This document shows, one piece after another, positions 22,541-34,155 of a DNA stretch of 64,000 bases. The first letter of the stretch is position 1; each line of letters begins with the position of its first letter. The stretch is from Lenzites betulinus (taxonomy: Eukaryota; Basidiomycota; Agaricomycetes; Polyporales; Polyporaceae). Location of the stretch: the NCBI GenBank assembly GCA_022264855.1, contig JABYQU010000036.1, forward strand, positions 186,001 through 250,000, read 5' to 3'. The translations under genes were made by a program, and so were the position numbers. The notes under the pieces were generated by a model. The model made no database searches, was not told the DNA's origin, and saw only the letters and a program-made list of their open reading frames with translations.

Positions 22541-23400
22541 CGAAAGCCAGGGAGCGGTGCTGTTCACTGGGCCAGTGGTGGTCTCGTAGTCGTTGTCGTC
22601 GTAAGGAGAAGTGTCTAGTGCGGGGATTAAGCGGCTTGCATGCTACGATATACGGGGCTAGGAGGTAACAATAAACGGAAACCGCCTCCTCACAGCCAAG
22701 AGTCGCTACGGTCGCCGGAACGCCGGCACGTGGCATCCAATCACCTTGAAGCCCGGCATGGACACACAAAGTCCTACAACTTTGACCGGTCATTCCGGTC
22801 ATCATGCATCATGAGCATCAGCAACTCTATGAATTCAAACATCATCGAATCGGAGAGCCTAGCTCGTACGCAGGTCAACTTAAGGCTTACACCTTGTGCA
22901 GAACGCTAGATCAAGGAGGTGTGAGTAACCAACTAGTAAGTAGTACTACGACCTACCATGTATCATACATAAAATGTCAGATACCGGGAGTTACAACAGA
23001 GGCACCCGTGTATCACACTGTGGTAGTATATATTTTTACTATGTCCACACCTATCTCATCCACGAAGATCATGTAATGTCTTGATCGTTCCCCGGAAACA
23101 GCGGCCATTGCAAAAGGAAGGGTAGGCAGGGGTAGGCTCTTAGAATTTGCCGCAATCCATAGTATAATTGTATACATCAGAGAATCGACAAAGGTAGAGT
23201 AGATGGGGTCATTTCTGGCTGAGCTGGACACATGATCAAGAGAAGGACCCACCTCGTGATCCAATTGTGGAAGAAACTGCATTGAAGAGGCCCGCAGGCT
23301 CCGCTATCAAGCGATAGTGCAAGTTCCCAGGGCTCCGGCTGTTTATACAGCAGTTGTATAAAGACAGGCGAGTGCGTCGGCGTAGAGGCTGCTGAGCGCC
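22541..23400. other. Divergent promoter region, Sec6 / sugar transporter
   Basis: About 860 bases with no supported coding exon. The transporter-proximal end carries a TATA-like word at 23357. The rest shows nothing recognisable. Confidence 0.35.
23357..23363 (+). promoter_or_regulatory. TATA-like box of the sugar transporter
   Basis: TATAAAG lies 44 bases before the ATG at 23401. If used, the 5' leader would be very short (around 10-15 bases), so the assignment is uncertain. Confidence 0.3.
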
Positions 23401-25195
23401 ATGCCAGACTCCAAGGAGGATATTCTTGCCATACACATCGACGATGTCGAGTTCTCACACGCTGGGTCGAACGGGAACAAGGCCTTGAAATCTGAATCGA
23501 CGGCGCAGGTTGCGGAGGCGAACGTGAATCCGCTCAGGCGTAGCTTGTTACGGTTGTATGGGTGTCTATTCGTCGCGTATCTATGTTCTGCAACCAATGG
23601 GTTCGATGGGAATACGTTCGGTCAGTCTGACCTACACGCTGTATGCAACTGCCAGAGGCTCACCAACTAATCTTCTCACAGGCGGCCTATCCGCCATCGA
23701 CACCTTTGTAACCTACTTCGGAATCACACCCAGTAACCAGGGCCTGGTAGCTGCGCTCTACGTCGTCGGTAATGTCGCAGGATGCTTCTTCGCAGGCCCA
23801 TGTGCAGACCGGTACGGGCGCCGATTCGGGATGGCAGCGGGCTCGACCGTCTGTATCGTCGGCGCGATCATGCAGGCGACCGCGAAGAACCTGGGCACCC
23901 TCATGGGTGGGCGTTTCATCCTCGGGCTTGGAGCCGTACTGGTGCAGACGGCGGGCCCTGCCTACGTGGTGGAGATGGCGTATCCGAAGTACCGAGGAGT
24001 ATTGACTGGGGCGTACCAGACGTGCTTCTTCCTGGGGACCATCGCGTCGACTTGGTTGGAATATGGGCTAAATTTCATAGCTGGGACGCCACAATGGACA
24101 TGGCGCCTCCCGCTTGCGGTGCAGGCCGTCCCATCGGTCTTGGTTCTCCTGTTCGTGTGGTTCATACCGGAGACGCCACGATGGTACGAGGATAGGCAGC
24201 ATATCTGGCAGATCACTCATGTCAGTCTGTAGGTACGTTGGTCAAGGCAATATCGACAAGGCAAGAGAAATACTGGTGAAGTACCATGGTGATGGAGACC
24301 CGGGATCGCCGATCGTCGCGCTGGAACTAGAAGAGATGCAGCAGGTCATTTCCGCCACTGGATCTGACAAGCGGTGGTGGGACTTCCGTGCACTCTTCAA
24401 CTCGAGATCCGCACGCTATCGCACTTTCCTGATTGCATGCATCGCGTTCTTCGGGCAATGGGATCTCCCTCCGACGAGCTATTACTTCCCGCTTATGGGT
24501 GAGTATGGCGTCACGCGCTGGGGGTATGCATATGCTGACCGCGAGCGCCGAATGCAGCGAAAACGGCAGGAATTACGAGTGAACGCACACAGCTTTTACT
24601 CAACGCCCTCCAGACACCGATCATGATGGCGGCCGCGCTCTCTGGGCTGCGGTGGCAGGATCGCATCGGTCGACGCAAGCTCCTCATAGCATCGAGCACA
24701 GGGATGTCCATTTCGGTTGCGATTATCACAGCTTGCACCGCACAGCAGGAGGGCAGGCCGATCGTGGGTGGCGTCGGGATCGCGTTTGTGTATGTCTTCC
24801 TCGTGGTCTTCGCCTTCGCCTGGACTCCCGCCCAGTCTCTGTACCCCACTGAAGTCCTGGCATACAACACACGTGCGAAAGGGTTGGCGTTCATGAACCT
24901 GTTGGTCAACATCGCGAGTGTGTTCAACACCTACGTACCGCCGGTAGCCATCGCGCGGGCGAGTTGGCGGTTTTACATCTTCTACATCCTGTGGGACGCG
25001 CTTGGGGTGGTCGTGATATATCTCACGTTTGTGGAGACCAAGGGGAGGAACCTGGAAGAAATTGATGACATCTTCGAAGCTGCCAATCCGAAGCAGGCCA
25101 GCCTACAGCCGAGAGGGAATTCCGGACCGAAAAAGCAAGGGGGCATGGGACGCTCGAAGGGAGGAGCAGAGGCCGGCCGCGAGGATCTAGCTTGA
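23401..25195 (+). CDS. MFS sugar transporter
   Basis: A proton-linked major-facilitator sugar carrier of the plasma membrane. Four exons join in frame (introns after NTFG, within the Trp of PETPRW, and after YYFPLM). Family signatures are present: GPCADRYGRR between helices 2 and 3, GRFILGLGA, PAYVVEMAYPKYRG, PETPRW after helix 6, QDRIGRRKLL in the second half, and VETKGRNLEEID after helix 12. Twelve hydrophobic stretches fit the family. The N-terminus is a hydrophilic stretch of about 50 residues and the C-terminus is basic (KKQGGMGRSKGG). It resembles fungal lactose/hexose permease-like carriers; the substrate is not predictable. Confidence 0.9.
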
Positions 25196-25398
25196 GCGCT
25201 GAAGTATACCATGAGTAATCCAAATACGAGTACGCCACGAGGGCACAGGCGATTACTTTGTTTCATTTAGTAACGTAGACACGCATGTATGCATTCCACC
25301 AAAGAGAACGCTTGATTGATGCTAAAAACACAATACTCATCGTAACGAGATGTACACAGCCTATTCATATTCTTGCGATTGCAATGTCCACTGGTAGA

Positions 25399-26004
25399 TC
25401 AGAACGTGGTACCTTCCGGAGGCTGAGGGAGCTTGCGGTTGTTGGCCGACGCCATCTCCCTGCACACGGGACATCAGAGGATTAAACAGAGGCGTAGAAT
25501 ACGCGTCGGGCTTACCTCCTGATTTCTACGAGCACCGTCTCAATGCTATGGTTCCGGTGCCAATGCGCGAGGACGGGGAGCCTTGTGGTGTCGACCTGGC
25601 CGTCTATTTGGCTGACAAAGGGAAGATTGACACGGGAGATGAACTGAACGGTCGGAGGGCGGTCGGGGTAGTTCTCCCCACAGGTGATCTTGAGACTGTA
25701 GATGCGGTTCTCATGTACGGTCTGCCGAGCACGAGTATTAGTATCTTAGTACAGTGCGATACAACCGATCGAGACCAAGCAGCAGAGATGCGAGGACTGA
25801 CATGTCCGGGGCCAATGATGGTTCCGTTCCAGTGGCTCATCATGATATCGTCCGAGTCCTCCAGGCCGTACGAGCACGAGCCGTCGCCGATGCCCTTCTC
25901 GCCCTTCTCGAGCTCCTCGAGGAGACGGAAATTGCGGGGAACTGGTAGGGAGAGTGAGCTGCCGTCTCTACGCGTGCACAAGACGTTCACATACTCTTGG
26001 CCAT
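25399..26004 (-). CDS. MMS2: Ubiquitin-conjugating enzyme variant Mms2
   Basis: Four exons, the first only 10 nt (ATGGCCAAG plus one base), give 138 residues, matching the usual Mms2/Uev1 length. Mms2 pairs with Ubc13 to build Lys63-linked ubiquitin chains for error-free post-replication repair. The UBC fold is seen in [40 protein letters not shown] and [14 protein letters not shown]. At the position where active E2 enzymes carry the catalytic Cys the sequence reads [10 protein letters not shown], without Cys, as expected for a UEV. It shares a 265-base promoter region with Hse1. Confidence 0.93.
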
Positions 26005-26269
26005 GATGGGGGTGGTGGGTAAAGAGAGGGTGAAGAGCCGAAGCAGTGCGAGGCAGACGCGTGCAGCGGGCGCAGTGGCGTTGCTTCCCAATCGAGCGGT
26101 GTCGAGCGGCTGAGGCCGACGGGCGCTTGCGAATATTGATGAGGTCCCGGGTCGTGAAGCGCCCGTCGCGCTCACTCAATCGCGGCTATCCCGCAGTCGT
26201 CTACGCAGCACCCGCCATCGTCCTCTTCTTCTCACCTCACAACGCCTGCTAACTTAACGTTCACGAGAC

Positions 26270-29239
26270 ATGTTTCGCGGTGGACAACCCAACGCATATG
26301 ACGAGATTGTCGGTGGGTGTTCTTTAGCCGAGAACAGCGCCCTGATAGATCTTAACGTCTTCGGGCTTCCTCAGCAAAGACTACCGATGAGAATCTCACC
26401 GGGGAGAATTGGGAGCTCATCTTGAACTTGTGTGACAAGGTTCAGGAGGAGGGGGAACAAGGGTGAGTCTCAGCACGTCTACAGCAGTCGCAAGCACCTA
26501 CCTCTCGTTCGCAGTGCCCACAATGTGATCGGAGCGGCGATGAAGCGGTTAGCGCATCGCAACCCCAACGTCCAGCTGTATACCCTAGCTATGGTGGAAG
26601 CTTTGTCCAAGAACTGCGGCATTGAAGTGCATCGCGAAATTGCATCGAGAGCGTTCACGCAGGCCTTGGAGAAGCTTGTTACTGATAGGGTACAGCATTG
26701 CTACCGTCCCTGCACGCTTTGCACTAACATCTGTCCACTACGCAGACGATCCATGACAAAGTTCGTAAGCGCGTCCTCACCATGGTCATGACGTGGACTG
26801 CCGAATTCGAGAAAGACCCTACTCTCGGTCTTATGGAGGAGTGTTACGAGAATCTCAAGTCGAAAGGTGCGTGAGAGCTCTGCCCCTCCGTGTCCATCCC
26901 TAATGCCTGCCTTGAACGAATAGGTTACAAGTTTGAGACACCGAATGAACCGCCTCCGCCAGACGTGGACGACGAGGTTCGCCGTCGGGAGGAGGAAGAA
27001 CTGCAGCGTGCGCTGGAGATCTCCATGCAAGACAAGGGGGGCAGGTCGCAGTGGGAAGGATACTCATTGGCTTCATCAAGTGGTGCAAGTGGCTCGGGTG
27101 CAGGCAGCTCAAGGCAAGGGCCGTCAACTACACCTGGGCCTTCTTCCTCGGCTCGTCCCAGCCAAAGCTCCCCCGCTCCCACCTACGGTGGATATGTTCC
27201 CTCTTCGGCTACTCCGGCTGTTTCCGCAGTTCCACAGCCAACGCGAACGCCTGTCCCTGCCGCTGCACCTGCGACAAGCAGGTCGCCGGTGTCCTCCATT
27301 CACTCGACCTCGGACTCGATACCCATTGTAACACGGGTCCGTGCGCTTCACACGTTCGAGCCCACTGAGCCGGGAGAACTCGCGTTCGAGAAGGGTGAAA
27401 TCATCAAAGTTGTTGATCGCAACTACAAGGACTGGTGGCGAGGCCAGTTGAAGGGCCGGACCGGTATATTCCCAGTGAACTACGTGGTATGCAAGACGAT
27501 TCTCACACTTCGCGTGTGTATGCTGAGAGCTTTTCCGCAGGAACCACTCCCAGAGCCCACAGCGGCAGAGATCACTCGGGAGGCCGAGCAAGAGGCGGCA
27601 GTGTTCTCGCAAGCCGCCAATGTTGACAAACTTCTGACAATGCTGCGTACCATGGATCCCGCACGAGACAATCTGGCAGACAACGAAGAGATACAGGTTC
27701 GCGCTTTCATGATGACGTCATATGACGCCGTGAATTAACTCTGCCTCCAGGAGCTATACCGGTCATGCATGTCTCTCAGGCCCAAGATCGTCAAGCTGAT
27801 TGACAAGTACAGTCAGAAGAGAGGTACGGTCGTTGCACTGATTACAGCCACGATACTCATTCGTCTTGGCCAGCCGACCTTGTTTCTATGAACGAGACGT
27901 TCGTCAAAGCAAGGACCATATTCGACAGAATGATGGAAGACAGCCTTGCACGTCATACTGGAGGTACGAACCTGTCATACAGCCAAACCTTCCCACCCTG
28001 ACCTCGTTAGCAGTGTATGACAACCGTCCGCCCTACATGCAGACGCCCAGTCAGTCGTACATCCCCCGTCCGGACTCGCGAGCGCCACAGGAATACTACC
28101 CTCCGGGTGGACCTCCAGCCGCTCCTGGTGCGCCTCAGGCCTACGGATGGAACCCTACCCTGTACGAGCAGCCCGGTTATCATGCGTACCCGGCCGCTCC
28201 TGCTGCATATCCTCCTGAGAATCCTTACCCGGCTCCCGGCCAGGGCCAGCCTCAGCTGCCCGCTCAGCCTCAGGCGTACGGAGACCCGAACGCGTATGCT
28301 CCCCACCCTCAGTCGGGATTCGGTCAGCCTCCAATTCAGCCGTACCCTGGCTCGACGCCGTACCCTCCGGCTCAGGAACCACAGGGATATCCTACCAGCC
28401 CCGGTGCTCAGCCTCCGATGCAGCAACAGCCCTTCCAGCCCCAGCAGCTTCAGCAGCCGATCCAACCTCACCAGGGATTCCAGCCCCAGCCCCAGCCTCA
28501 GCAGACCCCTCAGGCGCAGCAGCCTCAACAGTCCGTTCAGCCTCAGCTTTACCCCCAAGCGAGCGTACAGCCGGAGCTTCAGCCTCAGCCTCAGCCGCAA
28601 TTGCAGCCTCAGGCTCAAGCTCAACCCGAGGCTCAACCTCAGCCTCAGCCCCAGCCTCAGCCGCAGACTCAGCCTCAGGTGCAACAGCAGACCCAGCCGC
28701 AGATTCAGGCACAGCAAACATTCTCCCCTGCCCCTCAGCAGCCGAGCGGCGGCCCGCCGTACGTGTACGACCCGAACGCGACCTATCCGGAGCCGAACGC
28801 GCAGGCTTGGGCGCAGTACTACGCCCACGGCGGCACGGACCCCACCGGTGCAGTCTACTTCATCTCTGTTCCAGGCGTGAAGGAGGGCCCCGCGGCCCCC
28901 ACCGGACCCTCGCGAAACCCGTCCACGGACTCCGTCGGCCAGGCGACCGTCGCTGGTGAGCAGCAGGGCCAGGTCGCTCCGCTGCACATCCACAAGCAGT
29001 CCGTCGCCGACGGCCAAGGCGCACCGCAGTCCCAAGTTGCTCTGGGCCAGCCCGGCACGTACGGCGCGTCGCCTTACGCCCCAGAAGGTCTAGCCGCCTC
29101 CGCAGGGGCGGCCGCTGGTCAGCCGGCTGTCGGCCAGCAGTTCTACGGCCTGTCTAACCAGTTTGCGGGCATGGAGATCAATGGGGGCGGCGACCAGCAC
29201 AACCAGACTGGGCCACAGGGAGTGGGTGCGCCTGCCTGA
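26270..29239 (+). CDS. HSE1: Hse1/STAM, ESCRT-0 subunit
   Basis: Sorts ubiquitinated membrane proteins at endosomes together with Vps27. Nine exons join in frame. Domains in order: N-terminal VHS domain ([19 protein letters not shown] through [18 protein letters not shown]), a ubiquitin-interacting motif ([17 protein letters not shown]), a Ser/Pro linker, an SH3 domain ([20 protein letters not shown], ending GIFPVNYVE), and a GAT-like helical region ([20 protein letters not shown] to [13 protein letters not shown]). The last exon then encodes a very long disordered tail of about 400 residues with a dense Gln-Pro repeat (28410-28710 in the DNA), longer and more Gln-rich than in most relatives. 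It is divergent from Mms2. Confidence 0.95.
28410..28712 (+). repeat. Gln-Pro coding repeat in the Hse1 tail
   Basis: About 100 codons alternate CAG/CAA (Gln) with CCT/CCC/CCG (Pro), with single Ala, Val, Leu or Glu interruptions. The DNA is an imperfect CAGCCT-type hexamer array, so length variation by slippage is likely. Confidence 0.7.
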
Positions 29240-29508
29240 AGATGATGAATGCGAACTATGGCGGAGGATACTAGTAGCATTAGCAGGCTTATGCGCTTCC
29301 GGCCGGAATGTATGTAGGGCTTTAGGAACGTACTGATTAATTTATGTTCCAATGGATTCTATCTTGCAAGTTAGTACTTTGAAGCTTGTTTTTGTTACTT
29401 CCGTGTGTGCACTAGTTAGAAGAGTTGGTAAGGACGTTCAAAAACAACTACCACTGGGCTCAAACTGGGCGATCTTGAAAGCGCTGAAGCTCAACAGAGA
29501 CAAAAAGA

Positions 29509-29610
29509 TGCTCGGAATGAGGATCGAACTCATGACCTCAGGATTACCCGCTTGTCAGCGGTCATACATAAATATGAGACCTGCGCTCTAACCAACTGAG
29601 CCATCCAAGC
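29509..29610 (-). tRNA. tRNA-Met (CAT), with intron
   Basis: On the minus strand the gene begins GCTTGGA and ends TCCGAGC plus discriminator A, giving a seven-pair acceptor stem with one G-T pair. The D arm is GCTCAGTTGGTTAGAGC and the T arm ATGAG-TTCGATC-CTCAT. The anticodon loop CTCATAA has anticodon CAT and is split after base 37 by a 28-nt intron with its own short stem (CCGCT/AGCGG). The mature RNA would be 74 nt. It looks like the elongator form, since the initiator has different conserved bases in the T loop and acceptor. Confidence 0.88.
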
Positions 29611-29978
29611 TTGATTAGCCTGAGTTGCAGAGCATCTATAATTACACACATCATCGTGAGCTTCCCTCCGACGTCACAACGAGCCACTCTAACTAGTCTT
29701 GCCGAGTTGAAGTGAAGCGAGTACTAGATACCTCCTCCTCTTTTCCCTCTTCCACTCCCTCTCATCCTTCAATCTCTAACTTCAGTGTCCCCCATCTCTA
29801 GTAGACATATGCTCCGGGACTGCGCTGTATAGTCGCACAAACGCCACCTTGTTCATCGTCGACACATTGGAGAATCGTGCCTGTGAAGTCATAGCTCAGG
29901 TCCCAACTCCCCAGTCCGCACGGACAAGAAGCGATACCCACAACACTTGCTCCCTGTATTCACCCACAACCCTGAGCT
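29611..29978. other. Promoter region of the anoctamin-like gene
   Basis: The plus-strand sequence is pyrimidine-rich from about 29730 to 29800 (CTCCTCCTCTTTTCCCTC), a pattern often found before basidiomycete transcription starts. No other element was recognised. Confidence 0.35.
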
Positions 29979-32427
29979 ATGGCACCGCAAGTTGACCTTG
30001 TTCTCATATTCCGCTCGTCCCCCGGGAAGGTGCTCTCCAAGCCACAGGCGCGAGAAAACGCACGACAAGCCACCCAACAATACACTCGGCTGCTGGAGGT
30101 GCTGAAGAACGGCCGGCTGCACGTTGTGGGAAAGCGCGGCGAGAAGGAGGGCCAGTTGCTTGTGCTCATTCAATGCCCCCAGAGCACTCTCACCCGTCTT
30201 GTGCAGCGGGAACGGTGCGTCATACGCCGTAGCCGCGCGTCATTCGCCCTGACCGCTCCCCGTTTGCGAATTCCGAAGGTACTCTGATTTCTTATGCGGC
30301 CTGCCGACTACAAATCCTACTGGCACAAGAGATCTGGCGGAGGAGCCGCTCACCCCAGCAGACAGGCTGCGGCTCGTGCACACATATGTCACCTCCACCC
30401 TAGCCGACGGCGGCCTGGGGGTGGCCCCCGGTTCCTCCAACTGGGACCGCGTAGAGTCCGTCCTCGTGCTGCACGACCATTCGTTCAACGACGCCTGGAT
30501 CAGATCATGGACCACGCGCCAGCTCGGGTTCGTCAAGTTCGACAAGATTCGTCAACAGTTCGGCGAAGCAGTGGCTCTGTACTTCCATTTCCTCTCCTTC
30601 TACACGAAGCACCTCCTCTTCATATCTGGAGTTGGCGTCTACTTCTACTTCTTCTCGCTGCCGTACTCGACGTGGTACTCATGCATCCTCCTGCTGTGGT
30701 CAGTCGTCTTCGTGGAATGGTGGCGGATCAAGCAAAGGATATTGTCCGTCAGGTGGGGCACAAAGGGCTCCTTCCGCGTGGAGAAACGTAGAGCCCAATA
30801 TGTCCCCCTGTCCTGGTGGAGGAAAGATCTGAGGATGCTGGCGAGCTTGCCGGTCATCCTGCTCTTCGCGTCGGTCCTGGCTGTCATTCTGACTGGGATT
30901 TTCATCTTCGAAGCTTTCGTCACACAGCTGTACACCGGACCGGCGCACAGGCTGATTGTAAGTCGGACTGATGTACTTTCCGGGGTTTGATCTAATTGCT
31001 TGCTCCACAGGGTTTCAGCCCGACCGTGCTCTTCGTGGCCCTGGTGCCTCGTCTTCTTGCCGTCTACCACTCCTATGCCGTTCGCCTGACCAACTGGGAG
31101 AATCATGGCCACCAGTCGACCCACGATGGGTCGTTGACGGTCAAAACATTCTCGCTATCGGCCATCGTGGCCTATCTGGGCATCGGGCTGTCCGCATTCG
31201 TCTACGTGCCCTTCGGCGAGGAAGTCATGGCATCGGTGCAATATTACCTCTTCCACGGTGACACTCCTCTGCGTACCACCGCCCGCACGTGGCTCTCCTC
31301 TGTCTTCACCGCTTTGCCGTCCAACTTGACTGCACCTTTCAATGCGACGGTGGGCGAGAAGGGTGCCTCCGGCGCCGCTGGACGTACATTCTGGGACCGA
31401 GACAGCAGCAGCGCACGGGGGAAGCTCAGCTCGACTCGCCTCCAGGATCAGATGTTTGCGTTCACGGTGACAAACCAGGTCGTGAACACGTTCCTCGAGA
31501 TTGGGTTGCCCTTCGTGCTTCGCGCTGTGGCATCCGTCCGGAGTGGCAAGGGCCTATCCCTCGCTGCCCCCGCGGCTGGTGCAGGCAGTACCAATGGCAA
31601 TGGGAAGAAGAAACGCGTGATGTTTGAAGACCAAACGCTGGAGGCCGAGGTGGAACGTGAGGCTCAGCTGGAGGAGGAGCGCGAATTCTTGGACAGGATC
31701 AACAGGGAGGTCGCGCTCCCGGACTACGACCTGTTCGCGGACTACAGCGAGATGGTCACCCAGTTCGGCTATGTCGCGCTGTGGTCCACGATCTGGCCGC
31801 TCGCACCTGGTGAGCATCATATCGGGTGTGTTGCAGGCCCTCACTGACGCTTGCTACGTAGTCATGTCGTTGTTGAACAACTGGCTGGAGCTGCGGTCGG
31901 ACGCATTCAAGATCGCCGTGCATGTCCGCCGCCCTATGCCCACGCGGACGGACACAATCGGGCCGTGGCTCGACACGCTCACCTTCTTGACATGGCTGGG
32001 CGTGCTCACGAATTCTGCGCTGGTTTATTTGTTCCGGCCGAGCGACCATTGCAAGCCGCTCGGGACGTCGCTCTCGCACGCGCATCACCACCTCAGCAAC
32101 CCACGCGGGTCGGCGGAGGAGTACCTCATGGCGGCGCTGCTCATCGCGCTCGGGGCGTCGCACGGATACATCGTGCTGCGCATGGTCGTACGGCACACGC
32201 TGGAGCGCGTGCTCTGGCGCGGCACGAAGGAGGAGCGCGAGGCGGAGCAGACGGAGACGGCCGTCAAGGAGCAGTATCTTCGGAGCCTCGGCGTCGCGGA
32301 TGTGGTTAATGCGGAGGACGCAAGCGCGGTGGCCACCACCGAGGGCGGCGAGGCGGGGAGATTGTCGGCGTTTTGGAGCCACGACGAGGGCCTGGACGAG
32401 CTGGCGCGGGAGACGAAGGAGGCGTGA
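29979..32427 (+). CDS. Anoctamin/TMEM16 family membrane protein (Ist2-like)
   Basis: Four exons join in frame from MAPQVDLVLIF to TGA at 32425-32427. The family contains calcium-activated lipid scramblases and chloride channels; fungal members include Ist2, which ties the cortical ER to the plasma membrane. A soluble N-terminal domain is followed by the anoctamin core: EAVALYFHFLSFYTKHLLF, VFVEWWRIKQ, the GxxxxNWENHG-type loop (RLTNWENHGH), and later YSEMVTQFGYVALWSTIWPL and NNWLELRSDAFK, motifs around helices 4-8. About eight to ten hydrophobic segments are seen. The C-terminus is a charged cytosolic tail. Whether it scrambles lipids or acts as a tether is not decided by sequence. Confidence 0.9.
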
Positions 32428-32596
32428 TCTTACGACGGACGCCGTCCACTGCATTGGCTGCACCGAAGGCTCGGACGGTGAGACAGGGAGCCGGTCGGGA
32501 CTCGGGAGGAGTCAGAGGACGGGTGTGTTATTTACGTTAGGGGGATGATGCGTGCGGCCGGTAGTTGATTTGCTGCGAGATAGCGGACATACGATG

Positions 32597-33476
32597 TACA
32601 CGCCCAATTGCCCGTGAGGTCGGGTTGAGGTTTCGAAAGGAAACGCCCGGGGGATATGTAACGGATGGCTGATGGACGTCAGGCCGATATCATGCGAGTA
32701 TTTACCTGGCGATACCGTGAGGATAATCAGCAGAAATAACCCGGCGCCCAGACAACTGCCTCGATGTTCGCTCGAGACGGGCGCTATATCCGCCGGACCT
32801 CTGAGCGGAATCCTCAGATATCTAGTACAGAGACGCCCTAAGTGTGGGAGCTTGAGAGGGCGCTTCGTACTTGGGGAATCGACGGTTCTGCATGCTGTCT
32901 CTCTCTCCTCTTCTCCTATGTCTTCGTGTCTTGTTGTTTTACCTCGCTCTCTCTCATGGTGCTTGCACTTAATCTCCTTTGCTGGTCCACATCGTTCGCT
33001 CTTCAGCCTCAAGCTTCCACTGAAGAATATCTAGCTTGGTAAGTCGCTCGTCCATGCCTCATAGTAAGTAGTCGCCGCTAGTCGCCGTCGACATCCCAAC
33101 TCCTCTCCGTGCAAAGAACGCCTTTTCCACCTCTGTATATGCTTCTTTCATGAGTAACATACTATGTATCACTGTCCTGCTGTATCTCGTCCATCCACAT
33201 ATGATATATTTGTGTAACCCTGCAATATTTTCAGCTGTTGCTGGCATGGCAAGCGCCCGGATTGCTGCCTCCTGGACACAGGCGTCTAGCTGTAGATATC
33301 CTCAGGACACCTGCGAGAGAGTCGGCGGACGCCTGCGTCTAATTTCGTGGTAATATTCGCGACCCGATATCTACTCGACGATTGGTGATAAATATTTTTC
33401 AAAGTTCCGCACCAGTCTCAAGTAAATATCCTGATCCGCGAGATATCTGCGGACACCAACCCACTTTGGGCGTGTA
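32597..33476 (+). mobile_element. TIR element, copy 2 (non-autonomous, MITE-like)
   Basis: Same element as at 1707-2578, in the same orientation. It starts CACGCCCAA at 32599, ends TTTGGGCGTG at 33474, and is flanked by TA on both sides. Here the inverted repeat is slightly longer than in copy 1. GATATC words near the ends are shared. No transposase is encoded. It begins about 170 bases after the anoctamin stop codon and ends 680 bases before the next gene, so it may affect that gene's promoter. Confidence 0.75.
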
Positions 33477-34155
33477 GTACTCTACGCCAACGAATGTACT
33501 TTGCATCTGTGGCGAGGGGTAACGCGAACGACATGGAACAATGAGTGCGGGGAGGCGAGCGTCGGGGGTGACGTCGGGAATTCCCTAATCGGGGTGCCGG
33601 GCGCTCGGCGACTAATAACGCAAGGTACGCGGCGGGAAAAGAAAGAGCAGCTTGACCCTGGACCACGACGACCCCGCCAGCGCGCGGTTACACACTCCTT
33701 TGCACATTCTTTCGGCCGCCGTTCCTTTGCCTCCTCCCTCGACGTCGCCGCGCGCCGCCAAGCCCACCCACTCTTCCTGTCTCCTGTCGTCGAAACAAAA
33801 TCGCATCACCCTGTCGCTTTTCCGAAATTCGGATTGCCATACCTACCCACACGTGCTGATTTTTCACGACGTTCACGCCTCGCTGCATTCCGTTCTCGGC
33901 CTCGGCAAGACGTCTTTCATTTTGCCCGCAATTATGTACGCCTGTCTCCCTGCCTCAACCGAGTCCAGTCGTCTCACCCCCATTTCTTCCAGGCTTCAGT
34001 AGCCGTGCTAGACTGTCTCGACGACCTCCGCTTTCCTTGTGACCTTTGCTCTCCACCTGAACCCACCTGAACGTGAGCCCCCTATTCCTCGCAGCCAGCG
34101 CTACGACGCCGCCGACGCGCGCAAGCCACACATACTGACTTTTCTGCTGCGTAGC
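33477..34155. other. Promoter/5' UTR of the large Ser/Pro-rich gene
   Basis: The plus strand is C/T-rich throughout 33640-34140. No TATA box is evident. A 5' UTR intron is possible but could not be fixed. Confidence 0.35.

Noticed and set aside
28007..29035. Long minus-strand open frame (342 codons) rich in Leu and Arg
   Set aside because: It is the exact antisense of the Gln-Pro repeat of Hse1; CAG/CCT codons read backwards give Leu/Arg/Gly. The plus strand has the domain evidence.
29532..29576. tRNA with anticodon GAC read from the CCGCTGACAAGCGG hairpin
   Set aside because: The hairpin lies inside the intron. The acceptor, D and T arms are complete only when CTCATAA is the anticodon loop.
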